64,000 bases of DNA from Pseudoneurospora amorphoporcata (taxonomy: Eukaryota; Ascomycota; Sordariomycetes; Sordariales; Sordariaceae). The notes under the pieces are model-generated. The model made no database searches. It saw nothing but the letters and a program-made list of their open reading frames with translations, and was not told the DNA's origin. Of the stretch, positions 22,226 through 33,732 are shown in pieces; position 1 is the first letter of the stretch; the number at the start of each line of letters is the position of its first letter. Location of the stretch: the NCBI GenBank assembly GCA_033297205.1, contig MU859070.1, positions 186,001 through 250,000 of the forward strand. Direction: 5' to 3'. A program made the translations under genes and the position numbers.

Positions 22226-24138
22226 GATTGTCCAAGTCGATCCCAAGACAGTAGGGTCCGATGATAACGAGTCACAATCAACGACACTCCAATAAGGGAT
22301 ATGAATAAACAGTGAAAGTCTAGGTGGAGTAGTCCGAGTATCCAATGGGTGATAGTAATGAATGGATGGATTAAGAGACTCAAATGATAAGCCGAGTCTC
22401 TCTTTGTAAGTTGTGAAGAATTTCGGCGGAGTGTGAGAAAGATGGACAAGATGAAGAACGGGGTAAGGTTTAGAAGGGGAATTAGTGATATTAACAAGTG
22501 CCAGAAGCAAGGGAGAGAAAACGAGAGAACAAGCTAAGAAGGAGCGATCAGGAACCAACCCTCTTTAGAACCTTCCTCCTGCCGCCCAGCAGCATGGGAT
22601 CTCTCGTAGCAACGATCTCACCAGAAACAGGAAGGACGGAAGGAGTGGAATGCCGGGCTGGTGCCACGAGCGATGAGACAGAAGAAGAGGACCCAGACGC
22701 ACCTACTCCTGTGAGTGAAGCCGGCAGGCAAAGGAAACGGAGAGGGAGGAAGGAACGAAACTGCCAAGCCCTGGGACTGAGAGATCACTCCGTCACAATA
22801 AGACAGACCTAGTGCAGAGACCTGCCTGCCTTCACTCCATTCCCAGAGATCTTGTGATACGTGCTCGGTCGTGAAACGGCACTTGTCCAACTCGCAGGCA
22901 GGGCGAGCGCAAATCATTGCACACGGTCTGATGGAAGATTCCGTGGTTTACCCTAGGGATGTTGACCATGTGGGCGTCCGACAGTGGTTCACCATCTTGT
23001 CTCCATCTATTCCTTCCCAGAGGAGACCAGGGCTGGCATGTACGTCAGCCAAAGAAAGGACACATAGAGAAGCGGGGAGTCACCGTAAGGGAGGGGAGTA
23101 TGTATGTGTAAGAGAAAGGATGAGACCTAGACTGGAACTAGGGGCTTCTCTTGCCGTTGCAGATGCGTAGTCGTAGTCCATCCCCAGATCGCGCTTGCTT
23201 GACTTGCATACAAATCGGCCGGCTACTGTAGCAACCCGGGGACCCGGGGGGAGGTCGACTGCGAGTCTGCGAGCCACAAACTGCAGCGAATGTGCAAGCG
23301 GGCATGATCCCAGTTCGAATCTGTAGCAAAGGCTACGAAACGGCAGTGGCGCCCGGGCGGTTGCTCCTTTGTACGGCAGGTTTCATCAGACCTCAGGCCG
23401 TACCCCTATCTGAGTTTCAGTTGTTTGCCGAGCCGGAACCCCTGGGATGGTTGCACAGACCATATCACTACCTTCGCCGGTTGTATCGGCGGCAGCGGTT
23501 ACTAGGCTATCCTTTCCTGTTCCTCCGCCTTCAGGCAACGTAAACTGGCCGTGGCAAATCCTGTGGCTAGAATGCAGAAACACCATAGAAGGGCCTGGTA
23601 ACTCGAACTTGGACCAATCCGGGAGAAACGGGTAAGGTTCCGGACGGCAAGATCGCACTAGCTCGGAGCCCGTGACAACTAACCACCAAGCTTGAATCCT
23701 GTGATGGATGCTAACAATGACCGCTGAAGGGACAGAGGTTAAGACATGGTCCAAATAACTGCCCTCGAGTGCATTGCCTGCCGCGGATATCGAATGTGTC
23801 GCAAAGATCATATACCTACTCGATAAATCAGGTCTTGCCCGCATGGAGAGTGGCCTTTATGTCTGGTGTACAAAGACACACTTATGGCCTCCTGATTGTC
23901 GGATAGAGAGATATAATCTCGGAGCTGTGACACATTAGGTGTCTTGGAACGGTAATTCCTCGCGATGACTTGGCCTTTCGAGATGAGGCAGGTGGCCTTG
24001 ATCCTGGCGGAAGAGAGAAACCGTTGGTCTGATCCGTCAAGTGATCGTTCCAGACTGCGGGGGGCCAGATGGCACCTCCTGGGTTTCCTTTTTCTCTTCT
24101 TTTCTTTCTATTTCTCCTCATAAAAGAGTACTGGGTCT
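22226..24138. other. Intergenic, 1.9 kb, no gene seen
   Basis: It lies between the 5' end of the RCR-like gene and the 3' end of the Sfr1-like gene, both on minus. Short frames on both strands lack domains. A GTTCGAATC stretch at 23313-23321 resembles a tRNA B box, but no matching A box or cloverleaf was found. Confidence 0.45.
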
Positions 24139-25482
24139 CTAATCCAGCCACTTGTCTTCATTCGGATCGTATCCCAAGACGTCAGGCTCTATGTTGAGGC
24201 TTTGCAGCATCATGAGCATGGTAAATCCCTGGAAGCAACACGTGCGTCAAGTTAGCCCATATTGTTCTGTCAGTGACACTCACCTTTGCCACAATAACCT
24301 TACCGAGTCCTCGCAGTCGTCTTCCGTACTCCTCTCACCGCCATCATTGTTTCCAGCTCCCCGTGAAAGTCGCTCGTTGCCATCGCTGTAATCAGAGTCT
24401 GCAATCTCCCGCTCATCATCCACCCCCTTTCTCTTCTTCCCCTTCTGCCCCACATCATCCCAAGCAGAATGAAACCCTTCCATCTGCCTCCTCCTCGTCT
24501 CCCTCCACGCCTTGGCCCCGCCCATATCCGCCACTCTCCCTTTGATAAGCTCAAACAGTTCCTCTGCCGCCTGTCTGCTCGCGAGCTTCCATTTCTGCAC
24601 CAGCTCTTTCAGCTCTGCGTCAATAACCAATTTTTCGTCCCCATGCTGCCCATTATTCCCGCCCCCGCTCTTCTTCTTCACTGCTGCGTCCTGCCGTTGC
24701 TCCACAGCCTTCCGTGATGCCATCTCAATCCGTTTCGCCGGCCTGATGAGATCCAACTGTTTCTGCATAGCAACCAACTGAACTTTGTGTTCCCTGTGAG
24801 ACTTTTGCAGTCCGGCCAAGATGGCGTCATCACCATCACCAGCTGCGCCCACAACTGTCATTCCTTTTGTGTGCCTTTGTTGGTTAACCGGAGGACGCAT
24901 AGGAGTAGTATCAGAGACATCAGTAGACCCTGGCCCGAGGCTGCTTCGCTTCCGGCTGATAGCAGATCTGGTGGCCCGAGGAATTTTCTCCTGTTCCTGC
25001 TTCTGCTTGTTGCTCAAATCCAGGAGTGGTGGTTTCGCGTTCCATCGTGTACTCGAACTGGAACCAGAAGCGCCTGAGCCACTACAGTGAAGCCTGCTTT
25101 TTGAGATATTTCTCGCTGCTGGCGTTGGCATTGATGAGAAACTTGTTTCGAAACTCGCTTCGAAACTTGTGTCTTGTTCTTCTTCCTTTTCCTCCGCTTC
25201 TTCCTTTTCCTCCGCTTCTTTCTTTTCCTCCGCTTCTTCCTTTTCCTCCGCTTCTTCTTCGTCCTCTTCTTCTTCTCCCCCGACATCGGCGGCACTATTA
25301 CTACCCGCAGCCACCCCTAGTTCCGTCGTTTTCCTTTGACTCGTCGGCGTAGGATTTGTTGACTTGTCGCCAAAATTTGTGCGGTTGATCATGGGAGAAC
25401 GAAACGGTTTCCGCAAAATAGCGTTTGCCAACTCGATACGGCGACGCTTGGCTGCTGGCCCTGGTGTTGAGTGGGAAGACAT
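24139..25482 (-). CDS. Sfr1/Mei5 (Dds20)-like recombination mediator subunit
   Basis: Model complement(join(24139..24228,24304..25482)), 422 aa, one 75-nt intron. The unspliced frame stops early at 24280; splicing at GTAAGG adds the conserved-looking C-terminus GFTMLMMLQSLNIEPDVLG. The N-terminus carries KRRRIELANAILRKPFRSPM, the KPFRSP motif typical of Sfr1/Mei5 proteins. Residues about 75-100 are a Glu/Lys/Ala repeat encoded by an 18-bp minisatellite. The C-terminal half is predicted coiled coil (LQKSHREHKVQLVAMQKQL) ending in KWKLASRQAAEELFELIKG, the region that binds Swi5 in relatives. In fission yeast Swi5-Sfr1 stabilises Rad51 and Dmc1 filaments in homologous recombination. The role here is inferred from those motifs. 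Confidence 0.85.
25183..25254. repeat. 18-bp coding minisatellite, four units
   Basis: Four consecutive 18-base units TTCCTTTTCCTCCGCTTC (25183-25200, 25201-25218, 25219-25236 with one T/C change, 25237-25254). On minus each unit encodes an EEAEEK-type hexapeptide in the Sfr1-like protein. The unit length is a multiple of three, so copy changes keep the frame. Confidence 0.9.
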
Positions 25483-26231
25483 CTTCTACATGAGAAGGTT
25501 GGTGAATTCGGGACTGCGTGCCGGTTGGGCAGTGAAGGAATTGGTCTTCGCGGAGGTCAGTACAGGATTGGATTGCCTGTGACTGTATTCTTGTGTTCGC
25601 TGAGGTTGTTGAGTGACGACTGAATCGACGGAAAATGATGAAGCGTGGTTGGAAGCGTGCGGTGAGAAGAACCTGCAAAGCAAACGTACTACTCGTCTGG
25701 GCTAGGGCGCTTCTAGCCCAGACGAGTACGGAGATGTTAGAGGCAGACCTGCGAGGGACGGGATGGTAGGTGCAGGCGCAGGTCCGCTATAGTTGCCTTG
25801 GTTACTGCGGATAGGGGTGTGTTAAGCGCGTCCGGGTAGTTCCTGCTGTCCGGTAGCAGCCCAGTGCCGCTGCATCGAGAGCTGCAGAGAAGTGGAATGG
25901 AACTTGAAGGTTCTCACGATCATTGCATCTTAATCAAAGTTCATTCAGCCCTAAAAGAAAAGAGCTGTTATTTATCGTAATGAAAGATTTCCAGCGCCAT
26001 ATTTTTTTTCAGGGGTTAGCCTCGAGGTTGTGCCCTTGTTCAAGAACGGTTGTTTGTATAACTACTCGCAACCATGACCATTCTAACGTCTGTTGTGGTA
26101 TACAGTGTACGTATTTCATTCCCCATACGCCATCGCTCAGTAATTGTTCAAGAATACCGCTCTGTGGTAAAGACTAAAGATGCAGAGAAAAGATGAGACA
26201 AAAAGTTTGCAAAGCCATGCCAGCCAGCTGC
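25483..26231. other. Intergenic with a perfect 16-bp hairpin
   Basis: 749 bases between the Sfr1-like start and the HRD3 stop, both on minus. It contains the inverted repeat 25690-25705 / 25713-25728 described separately. No gene seen. Confidence 0.5.
25690..25728. repeat. Perfect inverted repeat, 16-bp arms, 7-nt loop
   Basis: The left arm TACTCGTCTGGGCTAG pairs fully with the right arm CTAGCCCAGACGAGTA around the loop GGCGCTT. It lies about 210 bases upstream of the Sfr1-like ATG, in its promoter or leader. Confidence 0.93.
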
Positions 26232-28940
26232 TCAGTGGCCCACGCCACCAACAGCCCATTGCCCAAAACCAGGTTGAGGGAAGAAGCGCCCGTTCCCTGC
26301 CTGTGGTTGCTGTTGACCATTAACAAACGCTCCGCCAGCTACTCTAACACCTTGGCCTTGCTGTTCTTGCTGTTGGCGCCTAGCCTCATCTTCCTGCTGT
26401 CGCCGAGCTGCTTGTTGTCGCTGTTGCCGGTACAGTACCAAGAAGACAAGGGCGGCAGCGAGACCCATAATCACCAACGTCTCCAGGATATCCCCTTCCT
26501 CGAAGGCACCCAGATCAGAATCGGCACCAGGCATCGCGTCTTCATAGCCGTCATACATATCATCTCCGTAATAGCCCATCTCATCCTGCAAGAAGTTGTT
26601 GATCCATTCACTGAGAGACCATTCTTTTTTCTCGGCTGGTAATTGTTAGCTTGGCCTCCTTGTTATGAGCCTGGTCAGTGGATGGTACTCACTTGGCTCG
26701 TCTTGGATAGAGTTGATCCGACCATTGGTGAAAGTATTCCAAGCGCTTCTCGCTCGCAGCTTCAATAAGCTGAGGGAGACGGGCAGATAGGCCTCGTCGT
26801 TTGTTTCCAGAGCAGTGTCGTAATACCGCTTAGCTAGATGGTAGTCTTGAGTTAAGCCAATGCCATTTTCATGCATCCAACCCAAGTTCCACAACGCCTG
26901 CGCGCTCTGATAATGTTCTGAAGCGGCAGTATAGCACTGAACGGCCTTATCGACATCAGCATCAGTTCCTATCCCGCTGAGGTAGTAGTCGCCCATCTTG
27001 ACAGTAGCATCGATATTGCCTTGCCTTGACGACCGTGTCCAGTAGATGAGTGCGAGCGCCGGGTTTTGAAGAAGTGCCGGCTTCTGGGCCTTGGGGTAAA
27101 GCCACTGTGGGATAGTCAAGTAAGACTTCTGAGGATCGAGGAGGTACGCAACGTTGTTCTGAGCGGTTTCGTATCCCTGTTCTGCCGCGTGCAGGTATTC
27201 GAGAAATGCCAACTCAGTCTCACCCGCTTCAAAGGCCAAATTGGCCTCAGCCCAAGACGAGACAAAAGGCTCTACCTTCTCAGCGACCGCTTTGTAGTAA
27301 TTAAGCGCAATCTCGCATGATCTCTCGCGGCCAAGACCAAAATAGGTCATCTCTCCGATATAGTAATATGCCTCCATATTGTAGTACTTCGCCGCCAGAT
27401 CCAGATGATGGTTTGCTGCGTAGATATCCTCATCCGACTGACCTTGATCGAGGTACAGCGCGGCGAGCTGCACATGAGAGGGTGGATATACAGTCTCCGC
27501 TGCCGCATTGAAGTACTTGAGGGCCAGGTCGAGGTTTTGTTCCACGCCGTAACCATTCAGGTACATCAGTCCGAGTCCATGGCGAGACTGTTGGTCAGCT
27601 TGTTCATTGCCGCGCCTAAACCAGAACTCGGCGAGCCTGAAGTTCTGTTCAACACCCTCTCCTCGCAAATACATGCGCCCAATATATCCAGCTGCTCTGC
27701 AACTAACAGTGTGAAAGCTGGGCGTCTTGTTTTCGAAAACCTGTCCTTTCTTGTTCCAGGTCTTACCAGCCACCTTCAGGAAGTATTCCCTAGCCTTAGT
27801 GTAGTCGCGCGGGAGGTTTCTCTGGCCGTCGTAAAAGATACGACCCAGGTTGAAAGTCGCCTTGACGTCTCCCTTTTGAGACATCAGGTCAAGGTACTCG
27901 AGAATATCTTCGATGGAAGCCGATGCGTCAGTGGGGGGGTTTTTGTGAGGTGCGTTCTGACCCGAACTGGACACACTCGCTCCTGCACCGTATATACCTC
28001 CAAGCTCATCGGCAATACGGTGAGATTCCGAAATCCAGCTCATGCCACCAGGGGGTCCTGAACGGTACCACGCAATGGCTTTATCGGCGACCCTTTTGTA
28101 GTATTTGACCGCCGTCTCGCAGTTTTTCGTGGTTCCAATCCCCGCATAATGACGATGTGCCACAGCCATCTCGGCCCTCGTGTGGCCTTGGTTGGCAGCG
28201 AACGTGTAATAGAGCAGAGCTCTGGCCTGGTCCGGCTCCACAGCGCCTCCCACTCCTGTAGAGTACATCACTCCCATCATGTACATTGCCGAACTGTTTC
28301 CATTGAGCAAGGCGAGCTTTTGGTAGTAATCGAAGGCCGTCTTCAGATTTCTGGAATGGGTGAAATTCCCGTAGAAGTTCATGTCGCCTAGGATGTAGAG
28401 CGCATCGGAGTTGTTCTTCTGTGCAGACTCCTCGAGGAGCCTGGTCGCATGGAGGAGCGGGCCGCTGACGGCATCGTTGGAGGAAGCGGGCGAGGGAGCA
28501 GTAAGTCGGACAGCCGGTAATGCTTTGGTAGCAAGATGTAGAACGGTTCTCAAAAGGCCGGGATTCTTTCGGATCTTATGGTGCAAAGGTTGATGTAGCT
28601 TCCGCAACTCGACCAGAGCGGTGTCAACGAGGTCAGCACCTGGGTACCTGTGTTAGCAACTTGTCCTTCCAGCCCTGAGCTCTCGTCTTTGTTCGAACGG
28701 GCATACCTGGTTGAACATGCTGTCCGGCAGGGAGCTCAGCGGGGAGTGTATTACCTGCTGCTCCATTCGATTTATCTCCAGAAAGTACATGTTGTTGATT
28801 GTCCGGCGCGTTCGCGTGAGAGAACACAACGGCCTGCAATAGCACTGGGGGACAATGATGTCAGTGTCCGGCGCTCCAGGAGAGCAGATTGGCCTGGGGT
28901 TTGCAAGCATACGGGATATGTACAGGAGAAAGCGCCTCAT
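26232..28940 (-). CDS. HRD3: Hrd3/SEL1L-type ERAD adaptor with Sel1 repeats
   Basis: Model complement(join(26232..26635,26693..28639,28707..28844,28913..28940)), 838 aa, introns of 68, 67 and 57 nt. The first intron splits the signal peptide; splicing gives MRRFLLYISLLLQAVVFSHA. The lumenal body is a series of Sel1-like repeats (for example ALYILGDMNFYGNF, AMYMMGVMYSTGVGG, GRIFYDGQRNLPRDYTKA, YIGEMTYFGLGRERSCEIA). After KKEWSLSEWINNFLQD and an acidic stretch there is one TM segment at about residues 754-773 (ILETLVIMGLAAALVFLVLY). The cytosolic tail is Gln/Arg-rich. Length and topology match Hrd3/SEL1L, which stabilises the Hrd1 ubiquitin ligase and delivers misfolded ER glycoproteins for retrotranslocation. 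It diverges from the WD40 gene. Confidence 0.93.
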
Positions 28941-29770
28941 GGTTGTCGACTCTTGGGAAAAGTAGTAGAGGCAAACCCAGAGGAAAGGATCATGCCATTA
29001 TCAGACTCGTGATGTATAAGCAACCGATCGTCAGCAATAATGTTCCCGTTTGCAGTCCGTAGTTGTCCGTTGTAGCGGGATCCAAAAAAAAGACGGAACA
29101 ACTGTTGAAAGTATTCGTGGTTAGGCCAACTGAACACAAGCACCCTTCTTAGAGGGAGGTCAGGGTAAATAATGACAACAAATCGTGGGGTAGTCACTAC
29201 CACCAGTAGCTACACCTATAGTGTAGTGTGTAGAGGTAGGGTAAGCGTCCAGGGCAGCTGCTTTCATGATACCAGCTGTCCAGATTGAACATTGAGCTTC
29301 GACTTCCCATTTCGTAGCTCGACAGGGGTCCGACTCCAACCCGCAGAGCTCAAGACTTCAACGGCCGTGCACCTCCTGTCATCTGTCTGCCTAGGATTGG
29401 ACAGTCACCAGCTGGCCGACAGTTGTCAGAGCTGTGATCCGAAGTACGCTTACTGTGTATTGAGGAAGTTATCATCTCAAGATCAAACTGACAACCTCGA
29501 AGATAAAAAGCAACCGGAGTTCGAATAGCTTTTCGTTGTTACATATAGATACTAGTATACCCATTTGTCAGTCCTTCTACTGCATTCTGATCTTATGTGA
29601 GTACCGTAGGGGCGGGGAGACACTTGCACAGTGGAAGGCCAAGGCCTCGACCAAGACTTTGTACAGCTTCAATCGACTTGCAACAAATTCGAGAAGTCTC
29701 TCACAGATATTTTTTCCGACAAAAATCATACCAACACGAACCATTCAGCCCAGAAAATAAGCCCATCAAT
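28941..29770. other. Divergent promoter region HRD3 / WD40 gene
   Basis: 830 bases, no coding structure accepted. Short repeats of TAGTGTAG type occur at 29215-29240. Confidence 0.45.
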
Positions 29771-30905
29771 ATGTATGCCCTATCCTGCACCGACGGGTTC
29801 AAATACCCCGGCTCCGAACCAACCTACATCACAGATATCATCCCCGTCTCTGCCGGCTTAGCAGCCGTTGGCTCTGATCAAAGTCTCTCCATCTTCAACC
29901 CTCTGCGCCTGAACCAGGGACCGCTCAAGAAAGTTCAAACCGATCATGGAAACATCAGCTGCGCTGAAGCGTTCAACGTCGGAAACTCGGTCGTTGCCAC
30001 AGCAGGCGAGAACGGGACGGCTTCGCTCTGGGATCTGAGGACCGATGCGGCCAACACAGCAGTGTTGCAAATAGGCAGGCCAGGTGAAGGTCCCGGCTTG
30101 CTTTCACTTGCCTGCTCGGAACAGACGAACACGTTAGCTGCCGGCACGGAACTGGCCAACCACCAGGCATCCATTCTTCTATGGTAAGACATCACTCAAG
30201 GAACACCTCAGACTAGAATCTCACTAACTTCACTCAAAAAAGGGATCTCCGCTCCCCATCCACCCTCAAAATCCACTACGACGAAGTTCACTCCGACGAC
30301 GTAACCGAGCTCTCCTTCCACCCCGCCAATCCCCATCTCCTGCTCACCGGCTCGACCGACGGTCTTGTCAACGTGTGTGACACACGCATCACGGACGAGG
30401 ACGAACTGGTGATCGCGGCGTTTAACCACGGCTCAGTGCACCGGGCCGGCTTCCTGAACGAGACCGAAGTGTACGCTGTCTCCCACGACGAGCGGTTTGC
30501 GCTGTACGACATGGGCGAGACGGTCGAGAAGGGGTCGCCGATACTTGACCTGGGCGACATTCGAAAGGTGGTGGACTGCCAGTATTTGTGCAACGTTATC
30601 CCGAAGGTGACGGGTGCTGGGGCGGTTATTGGTGCTGGAACACAGGAGTGAGTACCTTCTGGTCTGAATAAGCTATTGAGTATGTGCTAACCACGTATGG
30701 GGAGATAAATAGTCAAGAGCTGTTCCGTTTGATTCATCTATCCAAGAATGGTGCTTCTTGGAGCTTGGATAGTGGGGCTGTGGTAGGTCTTCCGGGGGCA
30801 CATGGATCGGAGATTGTTCGCAGCTTCTGCTTTGTTGATGAGCAGCAAGTAGTATTTACCGCCGGTGAGGACAGTTGTATCAAGGCGTGGCGGCCCAGTG
30901 CATGA
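29771..30905 (+). CDS. WD40 repeat protein, WDR89-like
   Basis: Model join(29771..30183,30243..30647,30713..30905), 336 aa, introns of 59 and 65 nt. The first Met opens a beta-propeller without a long N-terminal extension. WD signatures: GENGTASLWDLRTD, ASILLWDLRSPSTLKIHYDE, HPHLLLTGSTDGLVNVCDTR-like (NPHLLLTGSTDGLVNVCDTR), and the final FTAGEDSCIKAWRPS. The length and the split WDLR after the first intron fit the small WDR89 family, single seven-bladed propellers whose molecular role is poorly known. A scaffold function is all that can be inferred. Confidence 0.87.
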
Positions 30906-31298
30906 GCAAGCGTGCCATCATTGGGGCAATCAATCAAGGTCAACTATACATATCAAGTGAAATATATCTCTCTTGATGAGTACCAGAGGAATGATTTCGG
31001 ATTGATCATAAGTTGCGAAGGTGTGAACTCCTCGAATGATAGCCATAAACTGAATCACGTCAAACAATAGTCTCCCGCAATATATGTTGGGTATTTGGTT
31101 TATTAGAGGCTTGACTTAGCGAAGGGCAAGCTGGCTGTGGATCTATCATCAATCATCAAAACTTTCTATTAGAATGCCATCCGCATGTGGTAATCACAAG
31201 GCATGTATGCTTTTTCCTTTTCTCCAAAACTCCGGCCCGCGAGCCATGTGGAAAAATATGTGGGTATATAGAACGATCATGACACAAGCGCCAGCCAC
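30906..31298. other. Intergenic between convergent genes
   Basis: 393 bases with the 3' ends of the WD40 gene and ERG10. A possible alternative last exon of ERG10 (31116-31134) is noted in the findings. Confidence 0.45.
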
Positions 31299-32772
31299 TT
31301 ACTGCAGGTTCTCGATAACAATGGCAGAAGCACCACCGCCACCGTTGCAGATGCCAGCGCAGCCAATCTTGGCCTTCTTCTCAGCCAAGACGGAGGTGAG
31401 GGTAGTGATAACACGAGCACCGGAGCAGCCAAGAGGGTGGCCGATGGCAACGGCGCCACCATAAACGTTGACCTTCTCGGGCGTAAGGCCAAGGATCTTC
31501 ATGTTGGCGAGGGCGACAACAGAGAAGGCCTCGTTGATCTCGTAGAAGTCAACGTTCTCCGCCTTGATACCGGCATGCTTGATGGCCTTGGGAATGGCGA
31601 CAGCCGGGGCAGTGGTGAAGCGCTCGGGCTCATGAGCGGCATCACCCCAGCCAAGAATCTTGGCGATGGGCTTGATACCAAGCTCCTTAAGCTTAGCCTC
31701 AGAGACAAGAACAACGGCAGCGGCACCATCGTTGATGGGGGAGGCGTTGGGAGCAGTGACGGTACCGTCCTTGGCCTGGAAGACGGTACGGGCGGACTTG
31801 AGCTTCTCGATGTTGAGGTTCTTGACCTCCTCATCACGGTCAATCTTGACGGCAGGCTTGCCGCGGCCACCGGGGACCTCGATAGGGGCAATCTCCTTGA
31901 ACAGACCAGCTTCGGTGGCGGCCTGGGCCTTCTGGTAGGAGTTGATGGCATACTCGTCCTGGGCCTCACGGCTCAGCTCATGGTCCTTGGCGCAGAGCTC
32001 GGCCTGGACACCCATGAGCTCCTTGCCATAGGCATCACGGAGACCGTCGGCCTGGATACCATCGACAAGACCGCCGTCGCCGTACTTGACACCGGTACGG
32101 AGGTTGGTCATATAATGGGGGACGTTGGACATGCTCTCGGTGCCGCCGGCGACAACGATATCGGCATTGCCAGTCATGATGGTCTGGGCGCCAAGGATGA
32201 TGGCCTTCATGCCGGAAGCGCACACCTTGTTGACGGTGGTAGCGACAACCTTGTTCGAGAGACCGGCCTTCAGGGCGCACTGGCGGGCAGGAGCCTGACC
32301 GACACTGGAGGATAAAGACAGCTGGTTAGCATATTGTGTTGTTGCCTCAAGATCGAGTCGTGGTAGCGCGTTCATTGCGCACCAAGAAAGCAATGTAGAC
32401 ATACCCAGCGGAAAGGACATTGCCAAAAAAGACCTCCTCAACATCCTCGGCCTTGATCTCGGGAACGCGCTCAACGGCAGCTAGATTCAGGAGCTGTTAG
32501 CCAACGACCTCTTTCACTCAATACTATTTCTCGGAACTGGTTGAAACGTACACTTGATGGCGTGGGCACCAAGCTGGACAGCGGAGAGGCTGGAAAGCTG
32601 GCTACAAGTTCAATAATGTTAGCAACACGTTCGCGCTTTGTCCTCCCAGTGTCGTCCTGACAACAGGTCCGGATTAGGTCCGTCGACATGGCGGGGTAGC
32701 TTACCCAAGGAAGGACCCCACAGGGGTTCTGGCGGCAGAAACGATGTAAACGGAGGGAAGACCGGAAGACAT
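31299..32772 (-). CDS. ERG10: Acetyl-CoA C-acetyltransferase (acetoacetyl-CoA thiolase, cytosolic type)
   Basis: Model complement(join(31299..32304,32405..32480,32552..32601,32705..32772)), 399 aa, introns of 103, 71 and 100 nt. It condenses two acetyl-CoA to acetoacetyl-CoA, the first step of the mevalonate/ergosterol pathway. Start: MSSGLPSVYIVSAARTPVGS, the thiolase N-terminus, without a mitochondrial presequence. Catalytic residues: nucleophilic Cys in TTVNKVCASGMKA, NEAF in FYEINEAFSVVALANM, His in AIGHPLGCSGAR with the second Cys just after, and the C-terminal ICNGGGGASAIVIENL. Absence of an N-terminal presequence and of an SKL-type C-terminus argues for the cytosolic Erg10 rather than the mitochondrial or peroxisomal thiolase. 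It diverges from SNU114 over about 1 kb. The stop lies within a GTAAGT, a possible alternative donor. Confidence 0.95.
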
Positions 32773-33732
32773 AATGGCTAGCTTGGAAACCTGGAGTTGA
32801 GGAGAGAAAAGTTTTGGTATTAAGGATTATGAAATGGAACCGGGCAAAGCTAGGTAGGAAGGGTAAAGAGGAGGGAAGCGTTGTTTTTTAATAAAGCTCA
32901 GCCCGTGTGTACCAGGATTGTCTCTTGGACGAGGGACAGGAAAGGGGGAATTGTTGAGACGACGGGGACCTGTCACCTCTGGCCCTTCACACCGCCTTCG
33001 ACGCGAGGTCTTATCAGTCTTTATCCGGAAAAGCGCCGATCTTCAGGAACCAGATGGACCCTCCCAGGCTTTGACAAGTGGTGTCCGATGCCGGCGGCGA
33101 CTGGCTCTCCTCCAATGATCCCTCTTTACGCGTCTTTGTTGACTGGGATGTGACAACTTGGGCAAGGGCAGTTGTGGAGAGTTGGTGGGAGTTTGGGAGT
33201 TTTGAGAACAGCGCGAGAGTGTGAGCCGTTCCTGACGCGGTCCGCATGCGTGAATCCCGTCTGCTTGCATGCTGGTGCCATGTTGGAAGTTGCGGCCGTG
33301 GTGATACCATCCTTGCGTGCAAATTCTTATCAGATGATCTGATAACGGGGGTGCGGGGAGGGATGACTCATGACAGCGACCGCAGCAGTGGATCTGCGCA
33401 CCAGCCACCGTACTCCTGTCGATGCAGGACGGAAGCTAACGCCACATCACTAAAGTACTAGGCTGCACCATTATTAAACTCTTATTCTTTTCCTTTTCAG
33501 AGGGCCTTCAACTTTCCAGCGCTACACTAGAATACACGGTTGAAGCTGGTTCCACTGCGCGCCGCGGCGAGACTTCACTGGTTGGCATCAGCCTTGCAGA
33601 AAGACAGCGACGAAAATCCGGCAAACGTCCCAGTCGCGATCTTTGAACCTTACATTGCTCCAACAACGCGACAGAGACTTTTCGAGACGCATTGGCCTTG
33701 GAGTAACGCGTATTCATAATCGACAATACACA
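32773..33732. other. Divergent promoter region ERG10 / SNU114
   Basis: 960 bases without an accepted gene. It must contain both promoters. Nothing specific was recognised. Confidence 0.45.

Noticed and set aside
23290..23330. tRNA-like B box (AGTTCGAATCT)
   Set aside because: No A box at the right distance, and no acceptor or anticodon stem could be formed.
24280..24303. Unspliced C-terminus of the Sfr1-like protein ending at 24280
   Set aside because: A GTAAGG donor and CAG acceptor remove this end and join in phase to GFTMLMMLQSLN, a better hydrophobic C-terminus for the family.
31437..32315. 292-codon plus-strand open frame
   Set aside because: It is antisense to ERG10 with the same codon-bias mirror effect and a Gly/Asp/Leu-rich translation.
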